Shown in pieces: positions 18,526 to 28,582 of a stretch of DNA of 64,000 nucleotides. How positions within the stretch are numbered: position 1 is the first letter of the stretch; each line of letters opens with the position of its first letter. This DNA is from Flavobacteriales bacterium. Its GTDB lineage: Bacteria; Bacteroidota; Bacteroidia; Flavobacteriales_F; PHOS-HE28. The DNA lies in contig JAHBUL010000011.1 of NCBI GenBank assembly GCA_019638085.1, positions 87,533 to 151,532 on the forward strand, in the 5' to 3' direction. The notes under the pieces are model-generated. The model saw nothing but the letters and a program-made list of their open reading frames with translations, made no database searches and had not been told where the DNA came from. The position numbers were made by a program, and so were the translations under genes.

Positions 18526-18715
18526 CAGTTGTCAGTTGTTCCGACATGCGTCGGAAGTTGTCGGTTGTCAGGTCCGGAAATCACCTCAGCAGTTGAGGCA
18601 GATCCGTGTGCTCAATAGCTCTGACGCTTTGGTGTTGCTGTTTGTTCAGTTGAGCGATACAAGCGCGGACCGGCGCCTCAGGTGCGGTCACCCTGACAAC
18701 TGACAGCTGACAACT
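18526..18715. repeat. Dispersed element bounded by inverted GTTGTCA heptamers
   Basis: Left boundary CAGTTGTCAGTT (18526-18540) and AGTTGTCGGTTGTCAG followed by GTCCGGAAAT (from 18556). A small palindrome CCGACATGCGTCGG lies between them. Right boundary TGACAACTGACAGCTGACAACT at 18694-18715. It fills the spacer between the pterin dehydratase and the S46 peptidase almost exactly. Confidence 0.7.
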
Positions 18716-18719
18716 ACCC

Positions 18720-20918
18720 TTAACGATGCAACGGCAGCTCGATCACACGTGGCTCATCCGCACGTGATACCAGCTCCATCTCATTGATCAGCCGCGTGGC
18801 ACCAAGATATTTGTCCATCACGAAGAGGACGTATCGGATATCCACGGAAATGTTCCGGCACTTGGCGGGGTCGAACAGAATATCGCTCATGGTACTTTCC
18901 CAGGTGCGGTCGAAGTTGATGCCGATGAGCTGGCCCTTGCCATTGAGCACGGGGCTACCGCTATTGCCTCCCGTGGTATGCAGCGAGGTAAGGAAACATA
19001 CGGGGACGTCATCATCCATGGCATAGGGTCCGAAATCCTTGGCTTCATAGAGGTCGATCAACTTCTGAGGCACCACGAAGTCGGGATCGTTGGGATTGTT
19101 CTTCTCCATGATGCCTTGCAGCGTGGTGAACGGCTTGTAGATGATGCCATCGCGCGGCTCCGCTCCTTCCACCTTGCCGTAGCTGAGGCGCAGGGTGCTG
19201 TTGGCATCGGGCCACCAGGTCTTCTCGGGGAAGAGTTCCATCAGGCCGCGCGAATAGGTGCGCATGCCCGCATCCAAGCTATCGCTGATCTCGCTGTGCC
19301 TCGGCCTTACCTGATCGAAGAAGTTGGATGAAAAGGCTTTCACCAAGGTGTAGGCGGGATCCTTGGCCATCTTTTTCGCCGTCTTGCCTGAGAAATGGTC
19401 GAGTGCCTTATACAGGCGCCCCGGATCGGTGAAAATGCTCTTGTCGAAGATGGCCTCGGCATAGCGATCGGTGTTGCCACCATAGCGGCTATCGATCACG
19501 GCCAGTTCCTTGGGTGCCAAGCGGGGATCGGCGTGCTGGCGGTAGATGGGCAGCAAGGCTTTGAAAACATCCCGATCCACTGCAGGGATGTAGTTCTTGT
19601 AAAAACCTTCGGCCGCTTTCTTCAGCCGCTCCAGCTCAGCATCCAGCTTGCCCTCCTGCTTCAGCTCCGCGTGTTTAGTGATCAGCTTGGTGTAGCCTTC
19701 CGCGAAGCGTAGGAACTCCGGCCCTACGTAAACGAATTCCACAAAGAGTTCCCGAGCAACGGCATATGGAAGATATTCCCGATACAGTCCCGAGAGTTCG
19801 CCGAGCACTGTGGTGTACTCCGGCTTTCCGGCAGCCCGGCTAGTGAATTCCTGCTCCTGTGCAAGCTTCACATTGATGGCATCCAGTTCATTCAATCCGC
19901 GCACCTCTCCTATCCACTTCTTCCATCCGTTACTGATGCGGCTCTGCTTGCTGGCATACTGCAGCTTGGCATGTTCGCTGGAGAGCATGGCGGCATCGAT
20001 CACCTTCAGGCTGGCGGTGCGCATCTCGATCCGCAGCGGGTCGATCACGTTCATCACTTGGTCCACGGCGAAGCTGGGCAGGTAGCGCTGGGTGCTCCCG
20101 GGGAAACCGAAGATCATGGCGTATTCCCCGGCCTGGGCACCACCCAAGGCGATGGGCAGGCTGTGCTTGGGCGTGTAGGGAACGTTCTCCGGTGCATATT
20201 CCGCAGCGTAGTTCTCCGGTGAAGCATAAATGCGGAACACACTGAAATCCCCGGTCTGGCGGGGCCACATCCAGTTATCGGTATCGCCACCGAACTTGCC
20301 GATGGCACTGGGCGGCGCAGCCACCATCCGCACATCGCGGAAGGTCTCGCTGATGATCAGGTACCAACTGTTGCCGTAGTTGAACGGGCGCACCACACCG
20401 CTGTGGCTTGTTCCTTCCGTAGCTTCCTTGCTGATGGCCTCGCCCAACTCTCGCGCTGCTGCATCGCGCTCCGCCTCGGTCATTTCCGGCGTGAAGGCCG
20501 CCAGCATGCGTTCCGAAACATCCTCCATACGCACGATGAAGGTGGCCGATAGCCCGGGACTGGGCAGCTCATCTGCCAAGGTGGCCGCATTGAAGCCATC
20601 CCGCAGGTAGTTGTGCTCGAGGGAGCTGTGCTGCTGGATCACGCTGTAGCCGCAGTGATGGTTGGTGAGGATAAGCCCTTGTGTGCTCACCACCTCAGCC
20701 GTGCAACCGCCTCCGAAGAGCACCACGGCATCCTTGATCGAACTGGAGTTGATGCTGTAGATATCCTCAGCGGTGATCTGAAGGCCTGCCGTTCGCAGGT
20801 CTCCTTCGATGGCCTTCAGCAGCGTGGGGAGCCACATGCCCTCGTGTGCACGGAGCATAAAGGGCTGAAGGACCAAGGACAGGCAAAGAACAAGGACTGA
20901 CGAACGGGAGCGGCTCAT
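18720..20918 (-). CDS. S46 family dipeptidyl-peptidase, DPP11-like
   Basis: 732 residues from ATG 20918 (MSRSRSSVL), chosen because it starts directly at the signal peptide; the frame extends to 20972. The chymotrypsin-like catalytic parts are visible: TNHHCGYS (His about 88), GGDTDNWMWPRQTGDFS (Asp), and TGGNSGSPVLN (Ser). Eighteen residues after the catalytic Ser is Arg in INFDRTWES; in the Porphyromonas enzymes this position is Gly in DPP7 and Arg in DPP11, where Arg selects acidic P1 side chains. I therefore predict Asp/Glu-specific dipeptide release in the periplasm. Neighbours do not suggest a wider pathway. Confidence 0.92.
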   Translation of the reverse strand: MSRSRSSVLVLCLSLVLQPFMLRAHEGMWLPTLLKAIEGDLRTAGLQITAEDIYSINSSSIKDAVVLFGGGCTAEVVSTQGLILTNHHCGYSVIQQHSSLEHNYLRDGFNAATLADELPSPGLSATFIVRMEDVSERMLAAFTPEMTEAERDAAARELGEAISKEATEGTSHSGVVRPFNYGNSWYLIISETFRDVRMVAAPPSAIGKFGGDTDNWMWPRQTGDFSVFRIYASPENYAAEYAPENVPYTPKHSLPIALGGAQAGEYAMIFGFPGSTQRYLPSFAVDQVMNVIDPLRIEMRTASLKVIDAAMLSSEHAKLQYASKQSRISNGWKKWIGEVRGLNELDAINVKLAQEQEFTSRAAGKPEYTTVLGELSGLYREYLPYAVARELFVEFVYVGPEFLRFAEGYTKLITKHAELKQEGKLDAELERLKKAAEGFYKNYIPAVDRDVFKALLPIYRQHADPRLAPKELAVIDSRYGGNTDRYAEAIFDKSIFTDPGRLYKALDHFSGKTAKKMAKDPAYTLVKAFSSNFFDQVRPRHSEISDSLDAGMRTYSRGLMELFPEKTWWPDANSTLRLSYGKVEGAEPRDGIIYKPFTTLQGIMEKNNPNDPDFVVPQKLIDLYEAKDFGPYAMDDDVPVCFLTSLHTTGGNSGSPVLNGKGQLIGINFDRTWESTMSDILFDPAKCRNISVDIRYVLFVMDKYLGATRLINEMELVSRADEPRVIELPLHR

Positions 20919-21132
20919 GCAAAAGGACTTGAAGTATGGGGTGATCGCCCACTTGGAGATCGGGCGCGACAAGATAGCCCTCTTCCTTAAGGTGGGTATA
21001 CTGAAGTTGGAGCTTGACGGCGCGGAGGCCGGCCATCACCTTTGCTGTCACATCCTACGGTCCCGGCCTGTGTCCGATATACCCACAATGCCGCTGGCCG
21101 GTCGGCGCGGAACATCTGCTTAATTTCACGCC

Positions 21133-21510
21133 ATGGATACGCGCATGTACCGCCTTCAGCGGATGCTCCGATTAAAGCACCCCCAGTTCCGGAACCGGGA
21201 ACCGCTGATCCTGCGCGACCATTTGGCCTTGGAACGGACGCGCCTGTCGAATGAGCGCACTTTGCTCAGCTACATCCGCTCCTCGCTGTACTTATTGATC
21301 GGCGGCATCGCCTTGATCCAGATCGAGGGTTATGGCGACCTGCGTTATGTAGGTTACTTGGCCCTGCTGCTCTGTGTGCTATTCGTGGTGGTCGGCTTCT
21401 TCCGGTTCTTCCGTTTACGCGATCAGTTGGACCGCTTCTATGTATTCGGCCAGCGTGTGGAGGCACGCCGGCGCGCACAGGCATCGGACGGCGAGTCCGA
21501 TGGTGCCTGA
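21133..21510 (+). CDS. DUF202 membrane protein
   Basis: 125 residues. The N-terminal cytoplasmic part carries the DUF202 signature LRDHLALERTRLSNERTLLSYIRSSL, followed by two hydrophobic helices (about 54-70 and 75-95) and a basic C-terminal tail (QRVEARRRAQ). DUF202 proteins are small inner-membrane proteins of unknown function. It is divergent from the S46 peptidase with a 214-bp spacer, and lies upstream of the large adhesin operon with a 184-bp spacer. Confidence 0.85.
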   Translation: MDTRMYRLQRMLRLKHPQFRNREPLILRDHLALERTRLSNERTLLSYIRSSLYLLIGGIALIQIEGYGDLRYVGYLALLLCVLFVVVGFFRFFRLRDQLDRFYVFGQRVEARRRAQASDGESDGA

Positions 21511-21694
21511 AAGTGTGCATGCCCGCCGATACGCGCAGTTGATCGGCCTCCCCTCGGCACCGCGACCAGACGTTTCATCGATAGGAAAATCATGTTCGTG
21601 GAGGCCATGTGCTGAAACCAGCTACGTGATTCACCGTAATGAGGGGCGACGAAACCAACTTTCATTCAGCCTACGCTCCAATAGGCATCGACGA

Positions 21695-24600
21695 ATGACC
21701 ATACCCCCTTGGCCTACACATACCCTTCCCTTCTCTCTGGTCCTTCTATTGGGCCTGGGTACACATAGCGACGGATTGAAGGCCCAGCCCGTTCCGTTCG
21801 ATTGGCACTCCGCTGCCATAGCGAACAACATCTCTGGTGATGATGTGCGGGATATTGCGGTGGACACGGTGAACAACTTCATCTATGCCGTGGGTGTGGT
21901 CCATGGCAACGGACCATACGGCCTTCAAGCCTACAATGGCATACCTCCGCTGCTACAAACTCCCCGGCGTGATGGCTTCCTGATGAAGCTCAACCTGGAT
22001 GGCTCCCCCGTGTGGGCCAAGACCTTGGGAGGCACCGGTTCCGACGAACTGAATGCCGTGGCCATCGGTCCCGATGGGAACATCTACGTTACCGGGTCCT
22101 ATCAGAACAGTTTAAGCCTTACCGGCGTGTTGAATGCCGTTTTCAATCTGGGCTCTGCAGGAGGAAGCGACATCCTGGTGGCCTCGTACGCGCCCTCTGA
22201 TGGTTCCTTGAACTGGATCAAAGCAGTTTCGGGGAGCTACGGCAATGATCGCGGCACCGGCATTGTCGCCTTGCCCTCAGGCGTTTTCATTACCGGAGAT
22301 TATCGCCGACAGATCTATTTCAACGGCAGCAGCAACTCCGTTGGAGAGATCCATAACAGCCAAAACGTCTTCATTGCCAAGTACAGCCTGAGCGGGACGT
22401 TCATGGCCAGTTGCAGCGGGGGAACGAACAATGACGACTTCGCAGGGAAACTGGCCACCGACGGCACCCATATCTACACCACTGGCATCTTCAATGACGG
22501 TGTGGAGGCTCGTTGGCGCAATCCGAATTCTTCACTGGTCGTGCAATGGAACAACTTGGCCACCTCGAACAACGCTTTTGTGCTCAGCGTCAATTCCTCT
22601 TGCGTACTGAATTGGGCGAACTACATGTTGAATCCAGTAGGTTCGGACCTCACTGTGGGGGCCATTGCTGCTGGAGCCGGAGCCTGCGGCAAGATCTACA
22701 TCGCCGGTGCCACGCACAACAATAGCATTTTCCCTTCCAACGGAACTACGACCCTCCCCGGAAACCCGCACGACTTCCTGTTCTTGGCCGCCTTGAATAA
22801 GACCAACGGGAACACGGCTTGGCTTCGCACTGCCACTGGTCCGGTAAACCATGCGAATACGGGCTTGGACCTGGATATTGGCCCGAAGGGTGAAGTGTAT
22901 CTCGCAGGCACCTACACCAGCCAGATCACATGGGACGACGGAACCACAGCGAGCGGTACCTCGGGAAAGGAAATGTTCGCTGCCCGGTTCACTTCCTATG
23001 GCGAGCGGGAGTGGTTCCTGCCGATCACCGGCGCGAATGATGATGTGCTGCAAGCGGTTGCAGCAGGAAAGAACGGTGCACTCTTCGTGGGCGGCTATGC
23101 AAATACGAACGACCTTCTTCTGGGGCGCGTATCCGATACGGGTACTTCGCTGTGGCCCACGAACCCATCCAATTTCAAACTCCCCGCCTCGCATTGCACA
23201 TCGCTAGGTCCCTTGGATCTGCATTCACTCTTGGTGCCCTTGCATGGTGGAAATGCCGTGGCCGTCACCGCTCAAGTGGGACTCTCCAACATCGCCGGTG
23301 CTCTTGGCGTGCCTGATGGCGCGGGAACCGAGTTCAGCTCCAACGGTGCTTCACTCACCGTGGACCTGGGTGAAGAACTGGATACCGGGGGCACGGTACA
23401 ACTCATCTGGCGAAAGTCCACCGGCGCATCAGGAACCGCTATTCCCAAGGTGGAAGTTTCAGCGGACGGCCTAACATGGACCACCGTGCCGACCCCTCCC
23501 ACCACCACGACCGAAACTTTTGCCGGAGGGAACTTCGTGTTGCCTATCGCCACACGTTACGTCCGCGTGCAGAAAGACGATGCCATCAGTACCACCGCCT
23601 TCGTTCTTGATGCCTTCCAATTCAAGACCGGTGCACTCACTGGTGGCACATGGAGCGGCCCCGGCGTTTCAGGTTCCACATTCTACCCGGCCGGCCTTAT
23701 CGGCCCGCAGGTCATCACCTACACGGTTTCCTGCTACAGCACCACCAAGGTGATCCAGATAGACCCTCCATCAGTGGGCGGAACATTGAGCGGAGGAGGT
23801 AGCGCCTGCCTCGGGACGGAAATGGAATTATCCCTCACGGGTAATATGGGAAATACAATCATCTGGAATGTGAGCACCGATGGTGGCAGCACCTGGTCCG
23901 AGGACACCACGGGGCAAGCCACCTATAATGTTCCGGCCATGCTCACGGCCACCCGGGTGCGGGTCCGCTCCATCAGTGGAAGCTGTGCCGCCGCCATAAG
24001 TAACACGGTGCAGGTGGTGGCTGCGGACAATACCGCCCCGGTCCTTGCCGGCTGCCCGGGGAACATCACCGTGTACACACCGGCCAACGGCTGTACCGCC
24101 ACGGTGAATTACACTCTGCCCACCGCAACTGACAATTGCCCCGGCACGCTGAGCATTGTGCCATCGGATCCCGCGCATGCATCCGGCGAGCAATTCCCGG
24201 TGGGGAATACCGCAGTGACCATAAACGCATCGGACAGCTTTGGGAACGTGTCCAGTTGCAGCTTCACCATAACAGTTGTCGATACGATAAGGCCGAGCAT
24301 ATCCTGTCCGCCAGCGGTAACGGTGAGCACCACTACCGGTTGCGCGGCTACCGGCGTAGTACTGGGGACACCGGTCACCAACGACAACTGTGGCCCGATC
24401 ACCATGACGAACAATGCTCCTGCTGCATTCCCATTAGGGATCACCCATGTGGTGTGGACCGCCACGGATGCCAGCGGGAACAGCCGAACATGTATACAGC
24501 AGGTAACCGTAACGGACAACACGCCACCCAGCATTACCTGCCCTGCGGACAAGAGCACTTCGGCCAATGCCGGCTGTACCGCAACGGGCGTAAACCTTGG

Positions 24601-27600
24601 AACTCCGGTGACCGCGGACAATTGCGCGATCGCCTCCGTGACGAACAATTCAACATCCTCCTACACCTTGGGGATCACAACGGTGACGTGGACCGTAACG
24701 GATAATTCCGGGAACAGCAGCACTTGCACGCAACGCATCACGGTGATCGACATCACGCCGCCGACGCTGAGTTGTCCTGCGGCCATTCAGGTGGCGGCCA
24801 ACAACGGCTGCGCTGCAACCGGGGTGGACCTTGGCCAGCCCGTAGCCACGGACAACTGCGAGGTGACCTCGCTGACGAACGACGCTCCTGCCGCCTTCCC
24901 ACTTGGAACGACCACCATAACATGGACCGCGACGGATGCCGGCGGCAATGTGATCACCTGTGCACAAACCGTGACCGTTACGGATACTACCACACCCACG
25001 ATAGCCTGCCCTGCGAACGTGCAGGCCACGACCAACAGCGGTTGTACAGCCACTGGTGTAGACTTGGGAACACCTGTAGCAAGCGACAACTGTGCTGGTG
25101 TGTCCGTAACGAACAATGCCCCTTCAGCCTTCCCGATAGGAAGCACCGAAGTGATCTGGACCGCCACCGATGCCAGCGGGAACACGGCAACCTGCACGCA
25201 GACCGTGACGGTGACGGACAATGTCCTTCCCTCCATCGCATGCCCTCCAACTGTTCAAGTCTACGTGAATGCCGGTTGTACGGCTACGGCGGTGGACTTG
25301 GGAACGCCTACCGCCACCGATAACTGCACTGGCGTTACCGTGACCAATGATGCGCCGGCCATCTTCCCGATCGGTAGTACCACTGTTACGTGGACAGCAA
25401 CGGATGCAAGTGGCAACACCGCAACATGCGCACAAACGGTGACGGTGACCGACGTGATCGCACCGTTGATCAGCGGTCCTGCAGCTGTGCAAATAGCTAC
25501 CAATGCGGGTTGCACCGCTACCGGCGTGGACCTGGGCACACCCGACTACAGTGATAATTGCACGGGCACTACGATCAGCAATGACGCTCCTTCCGCCTTC
25601 CCCTTGGGAATCACCACGGTGACCTGGACGGCCACCGATGCCAGCGGGAACAGCGCCACCTCCAGCCAGACCGTAACGGTGATCGATCAAACGGACCCTG
25701 TTGCCATTTGCCAAGAGGCCACCGTGAACGTGGATGCAACGGGATGGGCACATGTGACCACGGACGTGATCGACAATGGAAGCTGGGACAATTGCAGCGT
25801 GGCTTCGATGAGCGTGGTACCCGCGGACTTCAACACGTTGGGAGATCATACGGTCACCCTTACGGTGGTGGATGCGGCGGGGAACAGCAGCTCCTGCACG
25901 ACACTTGTTCACGTAGTGGACAACGCTCCGCCCACGGCCATCTGCTCCGACCTCACCGTCCACTTGGATCCTTCCGGGGAAGCATCCATCGATGCACAGG
26001 AATTGGATGGCGGCAGCACGGATAACGGCAGCATCGTAGCCTACGATGCAAGCACAACACAGTTCACTTGTGCGGACATCGGCACATTCGCTGACACGCT
26101 TTTCGTGACCGACAACGGAGGCAACACCAGCTTTTGCATCGCACAGGTCACCGTGCTGGATACCGTAGCACCGCAGGCACAGGGGCAGAGCATCGATGCA
26201 TTCCTCAATGCTTCCGGCGAGGCAACTATCGCTGCCAGCGAACTAGACAACGGCAGTAACGATGCCTGTGGGCCGCTCACCTTCAGTGCTTCAAACACCA
26301 CGTTCACGTGCGCGGACATCGGTATCGTGGACCTCCTGCTCACGGTGGCGGATGCGAGTGGCAACAGCTCCACTGCCAGCACACAGGTTACCGTACAAGA
26401 CACCATCGCCCCCGTGTCGCTGTGTCAATCCGCAACGGCCTATCTGGATGCGAACGGCTTCACATCCATTTCAGCTTCGGATGTGGATGCGGGCAGCACG
26501 GACAACTGCGCCATCGGCACGCGCGAGGTAGTGCCGTCGGTGCTGCAAGGTGCTGGCGACCATGCCGTACAACTGTTCATCACCGATGGTTCGGGCAACA
26601 GCCACTCCTGCACGGCAGTGGTCACTGTGCTGGATACGATCGCACCCGTAGCGCTCTGCCGGGACACGCTTCTTCAACTCGGCTCTTCCGGCACGGCCAC
26701 CCTCTATGCGATGGACCTGGACGGCGGATCCAGCGACAACGACAGCATCACCCATTGGGCCGCCAGCCAGTTGGTTTTCGGCTGCGCCGATCTTGGGGTG
26801 AACAGCGACACGCTCTTTGTGACCGACGGCAGTGGCAACACCTCCTTCTGTATCTCCACCGTTACGGTGATGGATCCCAACCCGGTGAATGCCGGAGCGG
26901 ATAGCACTGCGGACTTCTGCAACGTGGGTGCCTCCACATCGCTATTCCCTTACGTGGGCCCTGATGGACAAGCTGGAGGCAGTTGGTGGTTCCAAGGCCA
27001 ACCCGTTCCCGGGGAGTTCGATCCGGCGGTGGATGCACCGGGAGCCTATCTCTACACGGTGACCAACACCAGTGGCTGCCTTGTGGACAGCGCAATAGTG
27101 ACCACCGTGATCCATACCACGGCCGATCCCGGACAGGATACCAGCATCACGGTCTGCTGTAATGACGCCACCCTATCTCTCATCACCCTCTTGCCGGGCG
27201 CCGATCCCGGTGGGGTCTGGAGCAACGGAACCGGCCTATTTGATCCGGCCATGGCTGGTTCTGGCCAGGTGCTTTACACGGTGGATGGCCCGGTCGGATG
27301 CCCATCGGCCACGGCCACTGTCTCCATCCTTGTGAATGCGGCACCCGATGCGGGTACGGGAAGCAGCTTGACGCTCTGCACGGTTGCTGATCCAGTAAGC
27401 CTCTTCTCCGCCTTACAGGGAAACCCGGATGCAAGTGGACAATGGACGGACCCGAGCGGCCAGGCCATCAGCGAGGTCTTCGACCCGGCCACGATGGGCG
27501 CAGGTGCCTACACGTATACCGTGAGCGGCATGGCCCCCTGTTCACAAGCAAGCAGCGTGGTGATCATTGCGTTGACCTCACAGCCTTCCGCGGCGTGGAG

Positions 27601-28582
27601 CACACCGGACCCGATCTGTTCCTCCGCTGCTGCGATCGATCTTAATGCACTCGTTACCGGAGTGGCCGGTGGCACATGGAGCGGTCCGGGAATAACGGCT
27701 GGAAGCGCGCAGTTCGATCCCGGAAGCCTACCCCTACAGGGAGCATCAACCCTGTTCGACATCACTTACACCGCATCGGAGAATGGATGTGACGCCAGTA
27801 CCACGGGCCCTATCACCGTGCTGGCAGCCCCCGTTGCAGATGCGGGTGATGACCACTCCGCTTGCGGCCTTACTGCAATTCTGAACGCTTCCCTTGACTT
27901 CGGCACAGGACACTGGAGCGCCGGCAGCGACGTGGTCTTCAGTGACGTGAATGCCTCGGACGCAGTGGCCCACGTAACGGCACCGGGCAGTTATGAAATG
28001 CACTGGACCGTCACCAATGGCCAATGCAGCAATTCCGATCCCGTGCTTGTGACCTTCCACGTGCCTGAACAACTGGGCGAAGTGGATGCTGGTCCGGATG
28101 AGAGCTGGAACATCAAGCGCGACTCCCAACTACAGGGTGTTGCCGAGGGTGCCACGGAAACGCGCTGGACACTGCTTGGCGGATCGGGGTACATCCACGA
28201 CCCGGCGGCACTTGCCACTGCAGTAAGCGACCTGGCGATCGGTGCCAACACCTTCATGCTCAGTGCGCGCGTTGGCGTGTGTCCTTTCAAAATGGATACG
28301 GTGGTGCTGGTGATCCGTGACTTCTTCATCCCCTCCGGCTACTCGCCCAATGGCGATGGCGTGAACGACAACTTCGAGATCATCGGCATCGATGTGTACC
28401 GCGACAATGAACTCACGGTCTTCAACCGCTGGGGGCAGGTGGTGTACCAGGCCGTGGGCTATGCCAACCAATGGAACGGACAGGCCAACAACGGTTCGCC
28501 GCTCATGGACGACACCTACTTCTATGTGCTGAAGTTCAACGAGGACGCCACGTATAACGGACAGGTGATCATCAAGCGATGA
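21695..28582 (+). CDS. Giant HYR-repeat surface adhesin with T9SS type B sorting domain
   Basis: 2295 residues from ATG 21695 (MTIPPWPTHTLPF); the frame extends upstream through the DUF202 gene but only this ATG gives a signal peptide. Residues about 30-490 hold SBBP-type propeller repeats (DGFLMKLNLDGSPVWAKTLGG, GPDGNIYVTGSYQ). Then come seven HYR modules (about 778-1330) of roughly 78 residues (pattern PPSITCP...TDNC...WTATDASGNTATCTQTVTV), five related modules of about 80 residues (1330-1730), and PKD/Ig-like domains with paired Cys. The C-terminus (FIPSGYSPNGDGVNDNFEI to VIIKR) is the gliding-motility-associated type B domain. Such proteins depend on a neighbouring PorP/SprF protein, encoded next with a 4-bp overlap. 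Confidence 0.9.
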   Translation: MTIPPWPTHTLPFSLVLLLGLGTHSDGLKAQPVPFDWHSAAIANNISGDDVRDIAVDTVNNFIYAVGVVHGNGPYGLQAYNGIPPLLQTPRRDGFLMKLNLDGSPVWAKTLGGTGSDELNAVAIGPDGNIYVTGSYQNSLSLTGVLNAVFNLGSAGGSDILVASYAPSDGSLNWIKAVSGSYGNDRGTGIVALPSGVFITGDYRRQIYFNGSSNSVGEIHNSQNVFIAKYSLSGTFMASCSGGTNNDDFAGKLATDGTHIYTTGIFNDGVEARWRNPNSSLVVQWNNLATSNNAFVLSVNSSCVLNWANYMLNPVGSDLTVGAIAAGAGACGKIYIAGATHNNSIFPSNGTTTLPGNPHDFLFLAALNKTNGNTAWLRTATGPVNHANTGLDLDIGPKGEVYLAGTYTSQITWDDGTTASGTSGKEMFAARFTSYGEREWFLPITGANDDVLQAVAAGKNGALFVGGYANTNDLLLGRVSDTGTSLWPTNPSNFKLPASHCTSLGPLDLHSLLVPLHGGNAVAVTAQVGLSNIAGALGVPDGAGTEFSSNGASLTVDLGEELDTGGTVQLIWRKSTGASGTAIPKVEVSADGLTWTTVPTPPTTTTETFAGGNFVLPIATRYVRVQKDDAISTTAFVLDAFQFKTGALTGGTWSGPGVSGSTFYPAGLIGPQVITYTVSCYSTTKVIQIDPPSVGGTLSGGGSACLGTEMELSLTGNMGNTIIWNVSTDGGSTWSEDTTGQATYNVPAMLTATRVRVRSISGSCAAAISNTVQVVAADNTAPVLAGCPGNITVYTPANGCTATVNYTLPTATDNCPGTLSIVPSDPAHASGEQFPVGNTAVTINASDSFGNVSSCSFTITVVDTIRPSISCPPAVTVSTTTGCAATGVVLGTPVTNDNCGPITMTNNAPAAFPLGITHVVWTATDASGNSRTCIQQVTVTDNTPPSITCPADKSTSANAGCTATGVNLGTPVTADNCAIASVTNNSTSSYTLGITTVTWTVTDNSGNSSTCTQRITVIDITPPTLSCPAAIQVAANNGCAATGVDLGQPVATDNCEVTSLTNDAPAAFPLGTTTITWTATDAGGNVITCAQTVTVTDTTTPTIACPANVQATTNSGCTATGVDLGTPVASDNCAGVSVTNNAPSAFPIGSTEVIWTATDASGNTATCTQTVTVTDNVLPSIACPPTVQVYVNAGCTATAVDLGTPTATDNCTGVTVTNDAPAIFPIGSTTVTWTATDASGNTATCAQTVTVTDVIAPLISGPAAVQIATNAGCTATGVDLGTPDYSDNCTGTTISNDAPSAFPLGITTVTWTATDASGNSATSSQTVTVIDQTDPVAICQEATVNVDATGWAHVTTDVIDNGSWDNCSVASMSVVPADFNTLGDHTVTLTVVDAAGNSSSCTTLVHVVDNAPPTAICSDLTVHLDPSGEASIDAQELDGGSTDNGSIVAYDASTTQFTCADIGTFADTLFVTDNGGNTSFCIAQVTVLDTVAPQAQGQSIDAFLNASGEATIAASELDNGSNDACGPLTFSASNTTFTCADIGIVDLLLTVADASGNSSTASTQVTVQDTIAPVSLCQSATAYLDANGFTSISASDVDAGSTDNCAIGTREVVPSVLQGAGDHAVQLFITDGSGNSHSCTAVVTVLDTIAPVALCRDTLLQLGSSGTATLYAMDLDGGSSDNDSITHWAASQLVFGCADLGVNSDTLFVTDGSGNTSFCISTVTVMDPNPVNAGADSTADFCNVGASTSLFPYVGPDGQAGGSWWFQGQPVPGEFDPAVDAPGAYLYTVTNTSGCLVDSAIVTTVIHTTADPGQDTSITVCCNDATLSLITLLPGADPGGVWSNGTGLFDPAMAGSGQVLYTVDGPVGCPSATATVSILVNAAPDAGTGSSLTLCTVADPVSLFSALQGNPDASGQWTDPSGQAISEVFDPATMGAGAYTYTVSGMAPCSQASSVVIIALTSQPSAAWSTPDPICSSAAAIDLNALVTGVAGGTWSGPGITAGSAQFDPGSLPLQGASTLFDITYTASENGCDASTTGPITVLAAPVADAGDDHSACGLTAILNASLDFGTGHWSAGSDVVFSDVNASDAVAHVTAPGSYEMHWTVTNGQCSNSDPVLVTFHVPEQLGEVDAGPDESWNIKRDSQLQGVAEGATETRWTLLGGSGYIHDPAALATAVSDLAIGANTFMLSARVGVCPFKMDTVVLVIRDFFIPSGYSPNGDGVNDNFEIIGIDVYRDNELTVFNRWGQVVYQAVGYANQWNGQANNGSPLMDDTYFYVLKFNEDATYNGQVIIKR
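24283..25690 (+). repeat. Tandem HYR-coding repeat, about 234 bp period
   Basis: Six consecutive modules starting near 24283, 24519, 24752, 24985, 25222 and 25459 are similar at DNA level (GGTTGYACNGCYACNGG and ACNTGGACNGCNACNGATGC recur each time). The seventh, more diverged HYR module precedes them at 24028. Such an array can change copy number by recombination. Confidence 0.75.
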
